Assembly: GCF_036059255.1 (NCBI RefSeq) | Contig: NZ_CP107947.1 | Location: forward strand, 744,001-808,000 | Source: Micromonospora sp. NBC_00389 | GTDB lineage: Bacteria > Actinomycetota > Actinomycetes > Mycobacteriales > Micromonosporaceae | Direction: 5' to 3' | Length of the DNA stretch: 64,000 nt | In this document: in pieces, positions 18,126 through 28,127 of the stretch | Position numbering within the stretch: the stretch's first letter is position 1 | Layout of the letters: each line of letters opens with the position of its first letter | Made by a program: the position numbers and the translations under genes | The notes under the pieces: generated by a model | What the model saw: only the letters and a program-made list of their open reading frames with translations | Told to the model about the DNA's origin: nothing | The model's database searches: none

Positions 18126-18665
18126 GTGCCCCGACGTCTCGCCACCCTGATCGCCTCGGGCGCGCTCGCGCTGCTCGCCACCCTCGCCGTCGCCTCCCCC
18201 GCCGCCGCCGTCACCCCCCAACAGCGGCTCTCCGTGCTCTCCAGCTGGACCCAGACCAGCGCCTCCAGCTACAACTCCTGGAACAACGCCCGGACCAACC
18301 GGGCACCCTGGGCCGAGTACGCCTTCGACTGGTCCACCGACTACTGCTCGTCGAGCCCGGACAACCCCCTCGGGTTCACCTTCAACCTCGGCTGCTACCG
18401 GCACGACTTCGGCTACCGCAACTACAAGGCCGTCGGCCAGTTCTCGGCCAACAAGTCCCGTCTGGACAGCGCCTTCTACCAGGACCTGAAGCGCGTCTGC
18501 GCCACCTACAACGCGATCGTCCGGCCGGCCTGCAACAGCCTGGCCTGGACCTACTACCAGGCGGTCAGCATTTTCGGTTCGGTGGCGGCCGTGCAGCAGG
18601 CCGACATCGACCGGGCCGCCCGGATGAAGGCCGACGCCGAGCGCCGCGCAGGCGTACGCGCCTGA
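18126..18665 (+). CDS. Secreted prokaryotic phospholipase A2
   Basis: This is a 179-residue exported enzyme. The signal peptide is about 1-29 (ALALLATLAVASPAAA). The mature protein contains CYRHDFGYRNYK, the His-Asp catalytic/calcium motif of the bacterial and fungal PLA2 family, plus paired cysteines likely to form disulphides. It hydrolyses the sn-2 ester of phospholipids outside the cell. The start is GTG 18126, with GGAGGT 5 nt upstream. An inverted repeat at 18044-18065 may control it. Confidence 0.92.
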   Translation: MPRRLATLIASGALALLATLAVASPAAAVTPQQRLSVLSSWTQTSASSYNSWNNARTNRAPWAEYAFDWSTDYCSSSPDNPLGFTFNLGCYRHDFGYRNYKAVGQFSANKSRLDSAFYQDLKRVCATYNAIVRPACNSLAWTYYQAVSIFGSVAAVQQADIDRAARMKADAERRAGVRA

Positions 18666-18731
18666 CACCGGCACCCGACGGAGGGTCGCGTCGCTGGGGA
18701 CCTCCCGGCGGCGCGGCCCACGCCCAACCGC

Positions 18732-21572
18732 TCAGGCCCGCTCGGTCCGGGTGGCCGGGTGCCGGTCCGGGTCGGCGAGACGACGCGGTGCAGGTTGGGA
18801 CAGCCCGGTGCTGAACCGGGTCGAATCCGCCGCCAGGTCCGGGTGTTCCACGTCCAGCGCCAGCGCCGCCGCCTCGTCCAACCCCAGCTCGGCGCCTTCG
18901 CCGTACGCGTCGTCGAAGGCCGCGTCGCCCAGCACCTCACGCAGCTTCGCCTGCTCGTCGGCCCAGTAGCCGCCGTAGATGCCCGGCGTGGCTCGCATGC
19001 TGGCCCGGGTGGCCTGCGCCGCCCCGAACAACCGGGCCGCAGTCAGCCCGTCCCCGCCATCCGCGCAGCGCACCGCGATCGCGTTCAGCGTGTCGCACGC
19101 CCGGCCGTGGTAGCCGTGACCCATCCGGGATCGCAGCGCCACCAGCAGGTGCTCGTGCGCGGCGATCACGTCGCCCCGCGCCAGCGCCACCACGCCGAGC
19201 AGCATGTCCACCGACCGCCGACCCCGCTCCACCGGCCGGGCCGCCTCCACCGGACGAACCGCCCCCAACAGGTCCGCCGCCTCCTCCAGCGCGCCCCGCC
19301 GCCAGAGCAGCTCGGCCAGGCTGAACACCGCGAACAGCGCCTCGCCGACCACGTCCTGCCCGTGCGCCCAGTCGATGACCTCCCGGCACACCCGCTCGGC
19401 CTCAACGAACTGGCCCATGTCGACCAGCGGCGCGGCCCGCCCGGCGAGCACCCGGGCCAGCAGCCCGGCGTCACCAGCCTGCCGCGCGGCCGCCTCCGCC
19501 CGCTGGGAGTAACGCAGCTCCTCGGCGAACTCGCCGTCCGCGCCGGCGTGCAGCGAGTGCATGTGGTACGCCGCCGCCAGCTCCGCCTCCGGGATCCGCT
19601 CGCCGGTCTCGGCGATCCGCCCGTACAACCGGAACAGCCAGAGCCGACACTCCCGGGCCAGCCCACGCTCGCGCCACCACTGGTCCAGGCCGCCGGCCAG
19701 ACCGAGGCCCGCGCGGGCGCTGCCGCCGGTGGCGCACCAGCGCAACGCGGCCCGCAGCTCCCCGGCCAGTGGGTCGAGCGCGTACAGCGACAGCGTCACC
19801 GGCCCGCCGTCCGGGCCCAGGCGAGCCCGCTCGAGCGCGTGCGCCGACCAGGCCACATGGCGGTTGCGGGCGGCGTGCTCCTCGCCCGCCTCGACCAGCC
19901 GCCGCGCGGCGTACGCCCGGATGGGGTCGAGCATTCGGTACGTGCTGCCGGCGGCACGAGGCTCGGCCAGCACCATCGACTTGTCCACCAGCACCGAGAG
20001 CGGATCCAGCGGGTCATCCCCCAGCAGCCACTCCACTGTCGCCAGGTCCACCGGCCCGGCGAAAACCGCCAGCCAGCGCAGCAGCCGGGCGGCCCGGGGC
20101 CCCAACGTCCGGTACGACCAGGTGACGGTGGCCTGCATGGTCAGGTGCCGCTCGGTGGCCGAGCGTTGCACCGCCCTGCTCGCCGGGCTGGGCGGCGGCA
20201 CCCCGACCGCCGCGGCCACCAGGTCCACCGTGTCCTGCTGGTTGCCCGACCAGCCGCGCTCCACCGGCGGTGGCTCCGGGTCCTCCCGGCCGGCGTCCAG
20301 CGTGCCGAGCATGTCGTCCAGCCGCTCGGCGAGCTGGCCGACGGAGAGCACCCGCAGCCGCGCGGCGGCAAGCTCGATGGCGAGCGGCAGCCCGTCCAGC
20401 CGCTGCACCACCCGGCGCAGATCAGCCGACTCAGCGGGGTCCGGCTGCCGGCCACCGCGCGCCGCCGTCGTACGGTCCAGCAACAGCGCCACAGCGTCGC
20501 TCTCCGCGCCGTCCGGGCTCGGTTCGACCGAGAGCGGCGGGATCCGCCACACCACCTCGCCAGGCAGGCTGAACGACTCCCGGCTGGTGGCCAGCACCCG
20601 CACGCCGTGCCCACCGGAGAGCAACCGCGAGATGACCTCCGCGCAGGCCGCCGGCTGGGTGTCGCAGGTGTCCAGCACGACCAGCATCCGGCGGGCGGCG
20701 GCGTACTCGACCAGGGTGTCCAGCATCGGTCGGCCCGGCTCGGGTCGCAGCCCCAGCACCGCGGCCATGGCGAACGCCACCAACCCCGGGTCGGTCACCG
20801 CGGCGATGTCGACGAACCAGACCCCGTCCGGGTACGCCTCGACCACCCCACTGGCCAGCTCCACCGCGAGCCGGGTCTTGCCCGCACCGCCGGCGCCCAG
20901 CACGGTGACCAACCGGTACTCCTCCACCAGCCGGCTCAGCTCCGCCCGCTCGGCCTGTCGGCCAACGAACGAGGTCACCTGGGTCGGCAGGTTGTGTGCC
21001 ACGGCGTCGGCGGTACGGGGCCGCGGGAACTGCCGCTCCAGACCGGGCGCGACCAGTTGGAACAGCCGTTCCCGGTCGTCGAAGCCGCGCAACCGGTGCA
21101 GGCCCAGGTCGAGCAGGGTGGCACCGGGTGGCAGCGGATCGGCCCGGCGGACGGTGGACGCCGAACAGAGCACCTGCCCGCCGTGCGCGGCGGCGGCCAC
21201 CCGGGCCGCCCGGTGCACCTCGGGGCTGGCGTACTCCCCGTCGCGTGGCTCGGCGTAGCCGGTGTGCAGTCCCATCCGCACCCGGGGCGCGGACTCCTCA
21301 GTGGGCCAGTCGTGGCTCGCCAGAGCCCGCTGAGCGGTCAGACAGGCAGTCAACGCCGCCGCCGCGTCATCGAAGGCCAGGAAGAACGAGTCGCCCTCGG
21401 TCAACAGCTCCGCGCCACCGGTGCTGGCCAGCGTCCGGCGCAGCAGACGTCGGTGTTCAGCGAGCACCGGGCGGTAATCCGGGCCGAGCAGCTGGGCCAG
21501 CCGGGTCGAGCCCTCGATGTCGGTGAACACGAAGGTCACCCAACCGCTCGGGAGCTGGATCCGTGGCGACAT
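18732..21572 (-). CDS. Cyclase-like / NB-ARC ATPase regulator
   Basis: The longest frame starts at 21632, but GGAGG at 21581-21585 lies 8 nt before ATG 21572, giving 946 residues. It begins with a class III nucleotide cyclase-type domain (VTFVFTDIEGSTRL; TEGDSFFLAF; VHRAARV). The Lys before GDSFF and the Asn of the usual VNxAAR motif are missing, so catalysis is doubtful and it may be a sensor domain. An ATPase core follows, with P-loop VLGAGGAGKTRLAVELA and Walker B MLVVLDTCD. The C-terminal ~400 residues form a helical solenoid. It is probably a STAND-type regulator. Its target is not evident and it has no HTH, unlike AfsR. Confidence 0.82.
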   Translation of the reverse strand: MSPRIQLPSGWVTFVFTDIEGSTRLAQLLGPDYRPVLAEHRRLLRRTLASTGGAELLTEGDSFFLAFDDAAAALTACLTAQRALASHDWPTEESAPRVRMGLHTGYAEPRDGEYASPEVHRAARVAAAAHGGQVLCSASTVRRADPLPPGATLLDLGLHRLRGFDDRERLFQLVAPGLERQFPRPRTADAVAHNLPTQVTSFVGRQAERAELSRLVEEYRLVTVLGAGGAGKTRLAVELASGVVEAYPDGVWFVDIAAVTDPGLVAFAMAAVLGLRPEPGRPMLDTLVEYAAARRMLVVLDTCDTQPAACAEVISRLLSGGHGVRVLATSRESFSLPGEVVWRIPPLSVEPSPDGAESDAVALLLDRTTAARGGRQPDPAESADLRRVVQRLDGLPLAIELAAARLRVLSVGQLAERLDDMLGTLDAGREDPEPPPVERGWSGNQQDTVDLVAAAVGVPPPSPASRAVQRSATERHLTMQATVTWSYRTLGPRAARLLRWLAVFAGPVDLATVEWLLGDDPLDPLSVLVDKSMVLAEPRAAGSTYRMLDPIRAYAARRLVEAGEEHAARNRHVAWSAHALERARLGPDGGPVTLSLYALDPLAGELRAALRWCATGGSARAGLGLAGGLDQWWRERGLARECRLWLFRLYGRIAETGERIPEAELAAAYHMHSLHAGADGEFAEELRYSQRAEAAARQAGDAGLLARVLAGRAAPLVDMGQFVEAERVCREVIDWAHGQDVVGEALFAVFSLAELLWRRGALEEAADLLGAVRPVEAARPVERGRRSVDMLLGVVALARGDVIAAHEHLLVALRSRMGHGYHGRACDTLNAIAVRCADGGDGLTAARLFGAAQATRASMRATPGIYGGYWADEQAKLREVLGDAAFDDAYGEGAELGLDEAAALALDVEHPDLAADSTRFSTGLSQPAPRRLADPDRHPATRTERA

Positions 21573-21724
21573 GCGTGGAACCTCCGCCCGTGACGTCGGG
21601 TTCATGCTGCCTGAATCCGACCGGTCACGCATCGTGAGAACGGCCGGGCAGGTGCCGCCTCAAGGTGCCACTCGGACCCGCTCCCGGCAAGGGTGGCCCA
21701 CCAGGCGGCCGTGAATCGACCGGA

Positions 21725-21946
21725 TCAGCAGCCGCAGGCGCCGCCGCAACAGCCGCCCCCGGCGGGAGCCGCGGTGCCGCCGCCCGGGCCGCCCGCGCCC
21801 CGGCCGGTCACCGCGACCGCGGAAAGCAACTTGACCGTGTCGGCGTGTCCCTGCGGGCAGGCGGCCGGCGCACCGGCCGCCGCCATTGGACGGTTGACCT
21901 CGAAGGTGTCGCCGCAGGCGCGGCAGCGGAACTCGTACCTGGGCAT
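21725..21946 (-). CDS. FmdB-type zinc-ribbon protein (73 aa)
   Basis: A short protein beginning MPRYEFRCRACGDTFEVNRP, with CxxC at residues 8 and 11 and a second pair at C30 and H34 (CPQGH), as in FmdB-type zinc ribbons. The C-terminal half is Gly/Ala/Pro-rich and ends in a cysteine cluster (GGGCCGGACGC), a tail common in actinobacterial members and possibly an additional metal site (inference). It starts at ATG 21946 and is divergent from the transglycosylase gene. Role unproven. Confidence 0.82.
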   Translation of the reverse strand: MPRYEFRCRACGDTFEVNRPMAAAGAPAACPQGHADTVKLLSAVAVTGRGAGGPGGGTAAPAGGGCCGGACGC

Positions 21947-21983
21947 GGAACCCAGGGTACGTGGGCCTGACTCCCGGCGGGGC

Positions 21984-23465
21984 ATGGGTGATACTCGACG
22001 GGTGGTGGACGGCGAGGACCAGACGCGTGTACGACCGCTACGGCCGGCAGCGCCGCTCGACGGCCCGCTCGAAGGGTCGGGAGCCGCGCCGGATCCGGTG
22101 CCACGAGCCGTGCCCCGCCCCCGTCGCCCCTGGCTGAGTGGCCGGGCCGCAGACACCCCCACGCCGCCAGCGGCCACCGCCGCCGAGGTCCCGAAGACGG
22201 AAACCCCCGCCGCCGAGGCCCCGCAGACCGAACCGCCCGCCGCCGAGACACCCAAGACCGAACCTCCTGCCGCCGAGGCCCCGAAGACCGAGCCTCCTGC
22301 CACCGACACAACAGCGCTGACCCCGGCCACCGAATCGACCGCGGTTTCCCCGGCCGGGCCGAGTGCCGAGACGCCGGCCGATCCGAAGGCCGCGACGTCG
22401 ACCGGCGCCGCCGCGGCGGACCCGACGGCGACCACCGTGGACACCACCGCCAGCACCACTGCCACCGCCACGGCCACGGCCACTGCGAGCGCCAGCGCGC
22501 CGACGTCCGGCACCGGCCGGCGGCGACGGATGCCGTTCGCGCACGCGGTCCGCATGCCGCCGCGCCAGGCGGCGGCGACCGCAGCCCGGGCGACCCGCGC
22601 CTGGGCGCGCCGACCCAGCGGCCGGCTCACCCTGCCCGGGGTCTTCCTGCTCGCCCTGGTGGCCGCGACCGCCGCAGCCGGCGCACTGCTCGTCCCGGCC
22701 ACCATCCGCGCCCCCCGGCCGGTTGCGGTCGACGCCTCCGCGAACGTTCCGCCGGCCATGCCGTCCGGCGGGGTACCCCTGCCCACCGACCCGCTCCCCA
22801 CCGGCGCGTTCCCGACCGGCCCGCTGCCGACCGGGCCGCTCCCGACCGGTGGGCTGCCGACCGGTCCGGCCATCGGGCCGGTGACCGGTGGGCGGCCCTC
22901 GGACGCCCTGGCCGGCTGGGCGCAGCAGGTCGGCGCCAAGGTGGGCGTCCCACCAGCGGCGATGCAGGCGTACGGCTATGCCGAGCTGGTGCTCGCCCAG
23001 ACCAACCGCAGCTGCGCGCTGAGCTGGACCACGCTGGCCGCGATCGGGCAGGTCGAGTCCGGGCACGGCTCGGCCAACGGCGCGAGGCTGGGGCAGGACG
23101 GCAAGGCGCTGCCGCAGATCATCGGTCTGCGGCTGGACGGGCAGGACGGCCGGATGCGGATCATCGACACCGACCGCGGGCTGCTCGACAAGGACGCCAC
23201 CTTCGACCGGGCGATCGGGCCGATGCAGTTCATCCCGACCACCTGGCAGGAGATCGGCGCGGACGCGGACAACGACGGGGTCAAGGACCCGCACGACCTG
23301 GACGACGCCGCCCTGGCGGCGGGAAACTACCTGTGCAAGGGCGGCCGCAACCTGAGCATCCCGGGCGACTGGTGGAACGCCATCCTGTCGTACAACGACG
23401 TGCGCCGGTACGCCCAGGACGTCTACGACACCGCAAATCGGTACGGACGGGCCAGCCGCACGTGA
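21984..23465 (+). CDS. Membrane-anchored lytic transglycosylase
   Basis: The start is uncertain: ATG 21984, or GTG 22002/22005. The N-terminal cytoplasmic part is low complexity, with four ~10-residue Pro/Glu repeats (KTEPPAAE-like, about 22188-22310) and a Thr/Ala run. A single membrane helix follows (LTLPGVFLLALVAATAAAG), then a PLPTG-repeat linker. The extracellular catalytic domain is SLT_2/MltB-like, with the catalytic glutamate in AAIGQVESGHG and the motifs AIGPMQFIPTTW and NAILSYND. It cleaves peptidoglycan glycan strands, probably in wall growth or spore/mycelium remodelling. Confidence 0.85.
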   Translation: MGDTRRVVDGEDQTRVRPLRPAAPLDGPLEGSGAAPDPVPRAVPRPRRPWLSGRAADTPTPPAATAAEVPKTETPAAEAPQTEPPAAETPKTEPPAAEAPKTEPPATDTTALTPATESTAVSPAGPSAETPADPKAATSTGAAAADPTATTVDTTASTTATATATATASASAPTSGTGRRRRMPFAHAVRMPPRQAAATAARATRAWARRPSGRLTLPGVFLLALVAATAAAGALLVPATIRAPRPVAVDASANVPPAMPSGGVPLPTDPLPTGAFPTGPLPTGPLPTGGLPTGPAIGPVTGGRPSDALAGWAQQVGAKVGVPPAAMQAYGYAELVLAQTNRSCALSWTTLAAIGQVESGHGSANGARLGQDGKALPQIIGLRLDGQDGRMRIIDTDRGLLDKDATFDRAIGPMQFIPTTWQEIGADADNDGVKDPHDLDDAALAAGNYLCKGGRNLSIPGDWWNAILSYNDVRRYAQDVYDTANRYGRASRT

Positions 23466-23537
23466 AGTGATCGTTCACATACATTGTAGAACTGGACACT
23501 TCCCCCGGGCAGCGGTTAGCGGCAAGCTAGACGGGTG

Positions 23538-24554
23538 ATGGTGCGCGAGTGGGACCCCAGGACCGCGTCGTCCGCCGAGATCGGGTCGCTGGTGGACACG
23601 CTGAACGCAGTCCTGGCGGTCGATCTACCACAGGACCCGCCGTGGCGGGAGAGTTCCCTGCGGGAATACCTCGCCGAGGTGATGCCCGGCGAACGGCGGA
23701 TCTCCTGGGTCGCCCAGGGCGAGTCGACCGTCCCCGGTGAGCCGGGCGCGATCCTCGGGCAGGTCCACGTGCTGCTCCTCGGTGACATCGGCGTGCTCGA
23801 GGTGCTGGTGCACCCGTCCGTGCGGCGCGCCGGGCTCGGCCGTGACCTGGTGCTGCGTGCCGCCCGCCGGGTCTACCAGGAGGGCTTCCGGTCGATCGGG
23901 GTCGAGGTGGTCGGCGACACGCCGGCGGTGGCCTTCTACGAGGCACTCGGCTTCACCCGTGAGTACGTGGAGACGCGCAGCGTGCTCGACCTGGCCACGG
24001 TCGACTGGGCCGAGCTGGCCGAGATGGCCACCGGCATCGGAGCGGGCTACCACCTGGAGTTCTTCCCCGGCGGGCCGCCGGACGACCTGATCGAGGCGTA
24101 CGCGCGGGCCAAGGCCGAGGTGCGCGACGTCGACGACGGTGAGCTGCGGCCCAGCTCCTACGACCCGCAGCGGCTGCGGGACAGCCTGGCCACCCTGCAC
24201 CGGCGTGGCATGAAGCCGTACATCGTGCTGGCCCGGCACGAGCAGAGCGGTGAGGTGGCCGGCCTGACCGAGGTGGTGGTGCCGGCACAGCACCCGACCC
24301 GCGCCGACCAGTACGACACGATCGTGGCGCAGGACCACCGCGGCTACGGCATCGACCGGGCGATCAAGGCCCGGATGCTGCTGGAGCTGCGCTCCGCCGA
24401 GGCGGAGCTGGCCGAGGTGCAGACCTGGAACGCACAGGCCAACGAGGCGATGCTCAAGGTCAACGCGGAGTTGGGCTACCGGCCCGACCGGGACTGGTGC
24501 GAATACAGCGTCGACATCGCTGAGCTGGTGCACCGCCTCGATCCGCCACGCTGA
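23538..24554 (+). CDS. Tandem GNAT acetyltransferase
   Basis: This 338-residue protein has two GNAT modules. The N-terminal one has the acetyl-CoA loop VHPSVRRAGLGRDLVLRA followed by AFYEALGFTREYVE. The second has VVVPAQHPTRADQYD, DHRGYGIDRAIKARML and NAELGYRPDRDW. Its size and layout resemble mycothiol synthase MshD-like proteins, but the substrate is unknown. The start could be ATG 23538 or GTG 23535. The 69-nt gap upstream has no clear ribosome binding site. Confidence 0.85.
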   Translation: MVREWDPRTASSAEIGSLVDTLNAVLAVDLPQDPPWRESSLREYLAEVMPGERRISWVAQGESTVPGEPGAILGQVHVLLLGDIGVLEVLVHPSVRRAGLGRDLVLRAARRVYQEGFRSIGVEVVGDTPAVAFYEALGFTREYVETRSVLDLATVDWAELAEMATGIGAGYHLEFFPGGPPDDLIEAYARAKAEVRDVDDGELRPSSYDPQRLRDSLATLHRRGMKPYIVLARHEQSGEVAGLTEVVVPAQHPTRADQYDTIVAQDHRGYGIDRAIKARMLLELRSAEAELAEVQTWNAQANEAMLKVNAELGYRPDRDWCEYSVDIAELVHRLDPPR

Positions 24555-24645
24555 AGGAATTCACGAAACTGTCCAATGGGGGATGGACGGTGGACAGCCG
24601 CGCACCTTAACGTGCGTTGACTCGTCCACCCATCGTGGAGGCCCT

Positions 24646-27600
24646 ATGCGCCCGCGCCGCACAATCGCCGCGCTCGCGACCGCCACCGCCGCCGTGACCA
24701 TCACGGCAGTCGGCGTCGCACCCACCGCGGCAAGCGCCGCGCCCACCGACCTGTTCATCTCGGAGTACGTCGAAGGTTCGTCGAACAACAAGGCGATCGA
24801 GTTGTTCAACGGCACCGACGCCGCCGTCGACCTCACCGCCGGCGGCTACCAGCTCCAGCTCTTCTTCAACGGCTCCAGCACGGCCACCACCATCGCGCTC
24901 ACCGGGACGGTGGCCGCCGGCGACGCGTTCGTGTTCGCCAGCGCCTCGGCCGGCCCCGCGATCATCGCCCAGGCCGACCAGACCACCGGGGCGAGCCTGT
25001 TCAACGGCGACGACGCGCTCGTGCTGCGCCGGGGCACCACTGTGCTCGACTCGATCGGCCAGGTGGGCGTGGACCCGGGCACCGAGTGGGGCGCGGGGGC
25101 CACCAGCACCGCGGACAACACGCTGCGTCGGCTGCCCACGGTGACCGCCGGCGACACGGACCCGTCGGACGCGTTCGACCCCGCGGCGCAGTGGGCCGGC
25201 TTCCCGGTCGACACCTTCGACGGGCTCGGCACGCACACCGTGGACGGTGGTGGGCCGGTCGACACGCCGGCCACGCTGACCTGCGGCGGGCCGCTGGTCA
25301 CCGCTGCGGGCACGGCGGCGACCCGCGAGGTGACCGCCACCGACCCCGACGACACGATCGTCGACCTGGCGGTGACCCAGGTCAGCCCGACCCCGGCCAC
25401 CGGCTCGATCGCCCGCACCGCGCTCACCCCGGCCGACGGGCTGGGCGGCACCGCCCGCGCCACGATCGGTGCGAGCGCCGACCTCGCCGCCGGGGCGTAC
25501 ACCGTCACCGTCACCGCGACCGACGCGGGCGGCGGCTCCGCCAGCTGCGCCCTGGTCGTGCAGGTGACCCGGGAGCTGACCGTCGGCGAGGTGCAGGGCA
25601 CCACCACCGACGCCGAGTCCGGCGCGACCGACCGGTCGCCGCTCGCACCGGCGAGCGGCAACGGCACCAGCAGCACGCTGTACGACGTACGCGGCGTGAT
25701 CACTCAGTTGACCCTGGCCCGCACCTCGGCCGGGGCGGAGCAGCACGGGTTCTTCCTGCAGAGCCGCACCGGCGACACCGACGGCGACCCGACCAGCTCC
25801 GACGGCATCTTCGTGTTCATGGGAACGTTCACCTCGCTGATCGGCGGTTACGTCCCGACGGTCGGCGACGAGGTGGTGCTCCGCGCCCGAGTGTCGGAGT
25901 ACTTCAACCTCACCCAGCTCTCCGGCGCCTCGCTGGTCCGCCGGATCGCCTCCGGCCTGGACGTGGGCACCGCAGTCGCGGTGGCCGACGCGGCGCCGCC
26001 GGTCGAACTGACCGACGCGCAGCGCTACTGGGAGCGACAGGAGGGCACCCGGCTGCGGGTGCGGGCGGGCAGCGGCGCGGTGAGCGGCCGGGACGTCTTC
26101 GCCTCCACCGCCGACGCGGAGCTGTGGGTGGTCGACCGGGACGACCCGCTGCTGGACCGCGCCGACCCGTACGCCCGGCGGGTGTTCCGGGACTCCCACC
26201 CTCTGGACAACGACCCGACCCGCCGCTTCGACGACGGCAACGGCCAGCGGGTGCTGCTCGGCAGCATGGGCGTGAAGGCCACCGCCGGGGACAGCACCGC
26301 GCTGCTCCCGCCGGCACACACCTTCGACACGCTGCGCGCGGACGCGGTGGGCGGGGTCTACTACTCGTTCGAGAAGTACGGCGTCCAGGTCGAGCGGGCG
26401 GAGTTCGACGCCGGGGCCGACCCGTCGAAGAACAACCCGCCCAAGCCGGCCGACCGGTCGCAGGAGGTGGCGGTCGCCACCTACAACGTGGAGAACCTGT
26501 ACGACTACCGGGACGACCCGTTCGACGGCTGCGACTTCGCCGGTAACGCCGGCTGCCCGGGCGTCGACCCGCCGTTCGACTACGTGCCGAGCAGCGAGGC
26601 GGACTACCGCGAGCACCTCACGGCGCTCGCCGACCAGATCGTCAAAGACCTGCACGCGCCGGACCTGATCCTGGTGCAGGAGGCCGAGGACCAGGACATC
26701 TGCACGGTGTCCGGGGCGGCGCTGGCCTGTGGCGACACGAACAACGCCGACGGCGCGCCGGACAGCATCCAGGAGCTGGCGGTCGCGGTGGCGGCTGCCG
26801 GCGGGCCGTCGTACACCGCCGCCTATGACCGGACCGGCGCGGACGCCCGCGGTATCACCGCCGCGTTCCTGTACCGCACCGACCGGTTGTCGCTGGCGGC
26901 CGCGACGGCGGGCGACCCGCTGCTGGGCTCCGCGCCGACCGTCCAGTACCGCGCCCCGGGGCTGCCGGCCAACGCCGACGTGCAGAACCCGAAGGCACTC
27001 AACGCGGTGCTGCCGTCCGACGTGGACACGTCCACCGGCCGGGACGGCAACAACGTCTTCACCCGTGCTCCCCAGCTGGGCAAGTTCAGCGTGGCCGCGA
27101 CGCCCGGTTCGTCCGAGCGGTACACCCTGTACGCGCTCAGCAACCACTACTCGTCCGGCCCGGACAGCCGGATCGGGCAGCGTCGGGAGCAGGCGGCGTA
27201 CGGCGCGGCGATCGTCACCGCGATCGAGGCGGCCGACCAGAACGCTCGGGTGGTCTACGGCGGGGACCTGAACGTCTTCCCCCGCCCGGACGACCCGATC
27301 GCCACCGGCAGCCAGCCCACCCCGTCGGACCAGCTCGCCCCGCTCTACGAGGCGGGCCTGCACAACCTGTGGGACAACCTGGTCGCGGACGTGCCGGCCT
27401 CCGCCTACTCGTACAGCTTCGAGGGGCAGGCGCAGACGCTCGACCACCTGTTCGTCAACGACGCGCTCTACGGCGACCTGGTGCAGGTGCGGGCGGCGCA
27501 CATCAACGCCGACTGGCCTGCGGAGTTCACCGGCGACGGGTCGCGCGGTTCCAGCGACCACGACCCGCAGGTGGCCCGGTTCCGGTCCCGGGCGTCGCTG

Positions 27601-27924
27601 ACCGTCGCCGACGCGACGGTGGTCGAGGGCAACCAGGGCACTCGGCAGCTCGCCTTCACCGCCACCGTGTCCCGGCCGCTGTCCCAGCCGGTGCTGCTCT
27701 GCGCCGCCACCGTTGGTCTCGCGGCGCAGGCCGGCTCGGACTTCGACCCGTACGTCGGCTGCCGGACCCTGGCCGCCGGGCAGACCTCGCTGACCTTCCC
27801 GGTGACCGTGCGCGGTGACCGGAAGCGGGAGTCGGACGAGAAGCTGACGCTGCTGGTGGCGGGCGTGCCCGGGTTGCGACTGAGCGACCCGCTGGCGGTC
27901 GGCAGCATCATCAACGACGACTGA
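24646..27924 (+). CDS. Secreted ExeM/NucH-type nuclease
   Basis: This 1092-residue exported protein starts at ATG 24646, just after GGAGG. A signal peptide (about 1-31, TAASAAP site) is followed by a lamin-tail domain (FISEYVEGSSNNKAIELFNG), an Ig-like stretch, an OB-fold NucH-type region (TSSDGIFVFMG), and an endonuclease/exonuclease/phosphatase domain. That domain is marked by VATYNVENLYDY, LVQEAEDQD, SNHYSSGPDSRIGQR, YGGDLNVFPR and SSDHDPQVARF. A C-terminal Calx-beta-like module (VADATVVEGNQGTRQLAF) completes it. It should degrade extracellular DNA or RNA, for nutrients or biofilm turnover. Confidence 0.9.
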   Translation: MRPRRTIAALATATAAVTITAVGVAPTAASAAPTDLFISEYVEGSSNNKAIELFNGTDAAVDLTAGGYQLQLFFNGSSTATTIALTGTVAAGDAFVFASASAGPAIIAQADQTTGASLFNGDDALVLRRGTTVLDSIGQVGVDPGTEWGAGATSTADNTLRRLPTVTAGDTDPSDAFDPAAQWAGFPVDTFDGLGTHTVDGGGPVDTPATLTCGGPLVTAAGTAATREVTATDPDDTIVDLAVTQVSPTPATGSIARTALTPADGLGGTARATIGASADLAAGAYTVTVTATDAGGGSASCALVVQVTRELTVGEVQGTTTDAESGATDRSPLAPASGNGTSSTLYDVRGVITQLTLARTSAGAEQHGFFLQSRTGDTDGDPTSSDGIFVFMGTFTSLIGGYVPTVGDEVVLRARVSEYFNLTQLSGASLVRRIASGLDVGTAVAVADAAPPVELTDAQRYWERQEGTRLRVRAGSGAVSGRDVFASTADAELWVVDRDDPLLDRADPYARRVFRDSHPLDNDPTRRFDDGNGQRVLLGSMGVKATAGDSTALLPPAHTFDTLRADAVGGVYYSFEKYGVQVERAEFDAGADPSKNNPPKPADRSQEVAVATYNVENLYDYRDDPFDGCDFAGNAGCPGVDPPFDYVPSSEADYREHLTALADQIVKDLHAPDLILVQEAEDQDICTVSGAALACGDTNNADGAPDSIQELAVAVAAAGGPSYTAAYDRTGADARGITAAFLYRTDRLSLAAATAGDPLLGSAPTVQYRAPGLPANADVQNPKALNAVLPSDVDTSTGRDGNNVFTRAPQLGKFSVAATPGSSERYTLYALSNHYSSGPDSRIGQRREQAAYGAAIVTAIEAADQNARVVYGGDLNVFPRPDDPIATGSQPTPSDQLAPLYEAGLHNLWDNLVADVPASAYSYSFEGQAQTLDHLFVNDALYGDLVQVRAAHINADWPAEFTGDGSRGSSDHDPQVARFRSRASLTVADATVVEGNQGTRQLAFTATVSRPLSQPVLLCAATVGLAAQAGSDFDPYVGCRTLAAGQTSLTFPVTVRGDRKRESDEKLTLLVAGVPGLRLSDPLAVGSIINDD

Positions 27925-27942
27925 TCCTGGATCAGGCCGACG

Positions 27943-27984
27943 ACGGCCCGCCGCCCCGGGTACCTGCCCGGGGCGGCGGGCCGT
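27943..27984 (+). terminator. Strong hairpin terminator
   Basis: An 18-bp perfect stem (27943-27960 with 27967-27984) has a 6-nt loop and is followed by TTTCC. It lies 18 nt after the nuclease stop codon. Confidence 0.88.
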
Positions 27985-28127
27985 TTCCGTACCGCTCGCG
28001 GATGTAACGTGGCGCCCCCGCCGAGCCAATGAAGGAGTCGCTCTACACGAGTACCGCCGTCACCCGGATGGCCGTCGTCGATCGGTTGGGGCAGTTGCCC
28101 TGAGCCGTAGGCACTTTCCCGCCACCG

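Noticed and set aside
18759..21593. A 944-residue plus-strand frame over the cyclase/NB-ARC gene
   Set aside because: Arg/Pro/Gly-rich shadow without motifs. The minus strand has FTDIEGST and a P-loop with a good ribosome binding site.
24607..28029. A 1140-residue open frame opposite the secreted nuclease gene
   Set aside because: It is the antisense shadow of a GC-rich gene; it has no recognisable domain, and the plus-strand gene has a signal peptide and clear nuclease motifs.
28029..28103. Short ORF MKESLYTSTAVTRMAV... before the leader peptide
   Set aside because: No ribosome binding site, no clear -10 at a fitting distance, and its AGGAG is inside the frame. Not enough support.
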